Below, piece after piece: positions 61,085 to 64,000 of a DNA stretch of 64,000 bases. Origin of the DNA: Eriocheir sinensis (taxonomy: Eukaryota > Arthropoda > Malacostraca > Decapoda > Varunidae); the NCBI RefSeq assembly GCF_024679095.1, contig NC_066571.1:443242-507241 (forward strand), in the 5' to 3' direction. The stretch's first letter is position 1, and every line of letters starts with the position of its first letter. The notes under the pieces were generated by a model. It worked only from the letters and a program-made list of their open reading frames with translations, was not told where the DNA came from and did not search any database. The translations under genes and the position numbers were made by a program.

Positions 61085-64000
61085 ATAAAACAGGAACTAA
61101 ATAAATAGTCATCATCATCATCATTTCATCGACGCCTGCTCCTAGGAGCTCCCACCAGGGGATGGCCACGGCAGAAAAGCTTCCATCTTTCTCTAGCCAG
61201 ACACTCCCTCCTTGCCTGCTCAAAGTTTCTCAAAGATCTTTCCCCCCTTTCCCCAACGTACTCTTGCACCATATCCCTCCATTTCACTGGAGGTCGTCCT
61301 CTAGCATTCCCTTGTAGCGGCAGCCTAGGCCGCTACAGCGAAAACCAAACATTTCTGTTTGTATGTTTTCGAGGCAGCAAACGTTGTAGCTGGTACAACG
61401 CCGTTTGGATCCGCTAAGGCCGCCTTGTAGGTTAAAAGACACAACTAATAACCAGTGGTGACTCCATTGAGGAAGACATTTATTTTGAGGCTATACATGT
61501 ATTTGAATATTATGAATGAATATTTATAATGGTTGATATACAGTAGCGTTTATAATATTAGCTCTTTGGTGATGTTAGTTGCACATAATGTCGCTTATAA
61601 TAATAAGAATGATTATATACATTTATAATATGTAGTGACTCGTAAGAAAAGAAATTAATGTGTGATGAATATGTGTAATAGATGAAATGGAATAGTGTGT
61701 GTTGAAAGTGAGAGAAAAGAAAGAGAGCGTGATGAGTTAAGGGTAGACTGAAGAAATGGAAGATGGAGAGAACGGGATGAGCAATAGAAAATGGAGAGAC
61801 TTAGAGGGTCACTACACCCTCCCTCTATCTCACTCACATACACCCTTCTGGTCATCTTACTCTCCTCCATTCGCTTCATGTGGCCAAACCACTTTAAGGT
61901 CTGTCGCTTCACTTTTTCCACCACTCCACACTTCTTCCCTTCACCCCTGTGACACATTCCAAAATGCTTGTACACACTTTCATTACTCATTTCATCCATT
62001 CTACTCACACCACAAGCACTCTTCAAGTAACTCATTTCCACTGCCTGCACTCTAGACCTCTGACTTTCATTCCAGGCCCGCGTTTCACTTGCATATGTGA
62101 GGGTTGGTACAATTATTGTATTTCTCAAATCCCTCTTTACCTCCATGCTCACACTTCTGCCATTCACGATTCGTCCCAAAGACCCTACCACCCTTTTCCT
62201 TGCAATGCCCTTTCTCTTATCTCTCCCTCCATACCACCATGCTTACACATAATTGATCCAAGGTACTTAAACTCATTGCCCTCCTCCATTTCTTCACCAT
62301 TCAAAATTATTTTGCATTCTTTTTCACATTCAATTCCCACTCTATATGGGCATACAAAATCTACAACCTCACTTCTACTTCGCTCACAAATCATCACTTT
62401 ACTTTTGTTGACATTTACTTTCAGCTTTCTCCTATTACAAACACTATCAAAAACACTGACCAAATTTTGTAGGTCACTTTCATTTTCTGCAATGAGCACC
62501 GTGTCATCAGCAAACAGTATCGAATTCAGTACCCACTTCCTTCCCTCATCGAACAGTCTTACTCCAACTTCTCCAACTTTGCCCTTCATTTCTCTAATGA
62601 CATCATCCATATAAATATTGAATAACCATGGTGACATGACGCACCCTTGTCTTAAGCCCACTTTTATCTCAAAATGTTCACTTGTTTCTCCAGTAATTTT
62701 GACACATGCAGATGCATCCTCATAAAAAAGACTTTATTGCACTAAGCAGTTTTCCTCCCACACCATAAATCCTTAAAACATCTCACAATGCAATCCAATC
62801 GACTTTGTCATAAGCTTTTTTTCCAAATCCATGAAGGCAGCGTATAGTTTCTTTCCTTTTGCTAATATTTTTTCTACTACCATCCTGAAGGCAAATATCT
62901 GATCCACACATCCCCTTCCCTTCCTGAAGCCTCCTTGTTCTTCACTGATTTTCTCTTCTGTAAGTCTTTGCACCCTCTCTATTATGACTTTTCCATATAC
63001 CTTTCCGGGTATACTCAGGAGACTTATACCTCTATAGCTCCCACATTCCCCTCTCCTGCCCTTACCCTTGTAAACTGGGACAATGATGGCTTCCGTCCAG
63101 TCTGATGGCATCCCCCCCCCCCCCCCTTCCCATGCTACTTTACATATCTTGACCATCCATTTCACGATTTCATCTCCTCCACACTTCAACATTTCTGCTG
63201 TGATTCCATCAATTCCTGCTACCTTTCCATTTTTTTAATATTTTTATTGCCTGATTTACTTCTTCATATGTTAAACTTCTTTCTTTATATACTCCTCCTC
63301 TACCTCTACTCAAAACTGCTGCTGTTACAGCTGCTGGACGTCCACCCTCAAAATTCATTAAGTTTTTGAAATATTCTCTCCATCTCTCTTTCATAGCTTC
63401 CCTGTCTTTCAACATCTTTCCATTCTCATCCATAATTTCATTTATTTTACTTGAGGAGATATTTTCTGCATTTCTTTCGTTTTTTACTTCTTTCCAATAT
63501 GATTTCCTGTTCCCTTTATATTTTTCACTTAGTCTTTTTCCAAAGTCTTCATCAACTCTCTTCTTAATTCCTTTTATGGCTTGTTTTAATTAAATTTTGC
63601 ATTCTCTATATTTCTTTTTCCTTTCCCTTTTTACTTCTTCGGACACATTTCTTTCTTGAGTTTTCTTAAAAAGTTCCCTTTTCTCTTTTACTATCCTCCT
63701 TATCTCTTCTGTCCACCATGAATTTCCTTTTCTTTTTCCATCTCTCACCACTTTCATCCCTAACACTTCTTTTGTTGCAGTTACCATTATTTCTTTAAAT
63801 GTTCCAAGAGCTTTTTCAATATTTGTATTATCTTTTACACTTTCCCATTTTTCACTTAAGGCCTCTGCCATTTCACGGTTATACTCATCTTTTATTTCTT
63901 TTTCCTGTAACTTTTCTATCTTCAGTATTTCCTTTTTTACTTCACCTTTCTTTTCAAACACCCAATTTTCTTTCATCTTTAACTCTGCCAGCACTGCAAG
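61085..64000 (-). pseudogene. RTE-clade LINE, linker to C-terminus, broken
   Basis: On the - strand from the window edge: a linker rich in Lys/Glu (KEVLGMKVVRDGKRKGNSWW ... 63,994-63,590), then YFKNLMNFEGGR. RT: DWTEAIIVPVYKGKG, SYRGISLLSIPGKVYGKVI, QGGFRKGRGCVDQIFAF, YAAFMDLEKK, GLRQGCVMSPWLFNIYMDD, LFADDTVLIAE. The C-terminal domain has FKYLGSIM, LTYASETRAW and KWFGHMKRMEESKMTRRVY. The end (GRPPVKWRDMVQEYVGERGK ... WWELLGAGVDEMMM) is at 61,315-61,085 with a (GAT)n tail, as in RTE elements. Frame breaks occur near 63,440-63,600, 63,200, 62,700 and 62,185. A 0.5-kb insert splits the C-terminal domain. The endonuclease lies beyond the window. Confidence 0.85.
61315..61810. mobile_element. ~0.5-kb insertion in the RTE C-terminal region
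   Basis: RTE coding is continuous from VYVSEIEG (61,815) to NARGRPPVKW (61,310) if this block is removed. The left end has the palindrome TAGCGGCAGCCTAGGCCGCTA, the right end GGGTCACTA; both start with TAG on the outside, compatible with a hAT-like MITE. The target duplication is not clear. Confidence 0.5.

Overview
The window is animal nuclear DNA, most likely from an arthropod and probably a decapod crustacean. The evidence is split genes with GT-AG introns, a divergent ionotropic receptor with long repeat-filled introns, very long (TA)n, (CT)n and (GTA)n microsatellites, and a dense nest of transposons (PIF/Harbinger, piggyBac, hAT, Gypsy, CR1, RTE and an abundant Jockey/CR1-like LINE that I call family J). 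The species call is inference. A run of exactly 100 N (43,205-43,304) marks an assembly join, so the two sides need not be closely adjacent.

Layout. 1-16,931 is one deep nest. A Harbinger element (window start to 15,955) is interrupted by a TTAA-flanked insert (510-984), a (CT)/(GA)-ended palindrome (1,483-2,389) and a large fold-back element, A (2,682-15,876). Element A was itself hit by a Gypsy-type LTR (3,685-8,212, carrying (TA)n arrays and J fragments), a J LINE (8,698-11,515) and a piggyBac derivative (12,935-15,191). A second, short Harbinger copy follows (15,973-16,931). 16,932-23,597 holds an inverted repeat, a 76-bp minisatellite, a 104-bp satellite and a decayed J copy. 23,598-37,966 carries six exons of a malate/L-lactate dehydrogenase-like (Ldh_2 family) oxidoreductase on the + strand. 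Its introns contain a nearly complete CR1 LINE and several tandem arrays, three of which appear to be amplified pieces of retrotransposons. The C-terminal part of this enzyme is not visible before the gap. 38,665-43,204 holds SINEs, a GC-rich MITE-like block and the 3' part of a Gypsy element (RT/RNase H, integrase, LTR) on the - strand.

46,250-60,566 carries five exons of a variant ionotropic receptor on the + strand, from signal peptide through first transmembrane helix. Its 11.7-kb second intron contains J fragments, SINEs, a 5.4-kb element with terminal inverted repeats, and nested within that a second fold-back element, A' (49,885-53,994). 61,085-64,000 is an RTE-type LINE on the - strand.

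Most notable signal. Elements A and A' are independent insertions of one poorly known DNA-transposon-like family: Cys/His-rich N-terminus, then a DNxD...TLxG core. In both cases the element is an inverted pair of copies of its own 5' half, with both termini derived from the same end (AGTCC...GGACT), the gene cut off at the internal junction, and an internal deletion in one of the two copies. A second notable signal is the repeated birth of tandem arrays from retrotransposon fragments inside introns of one gene.
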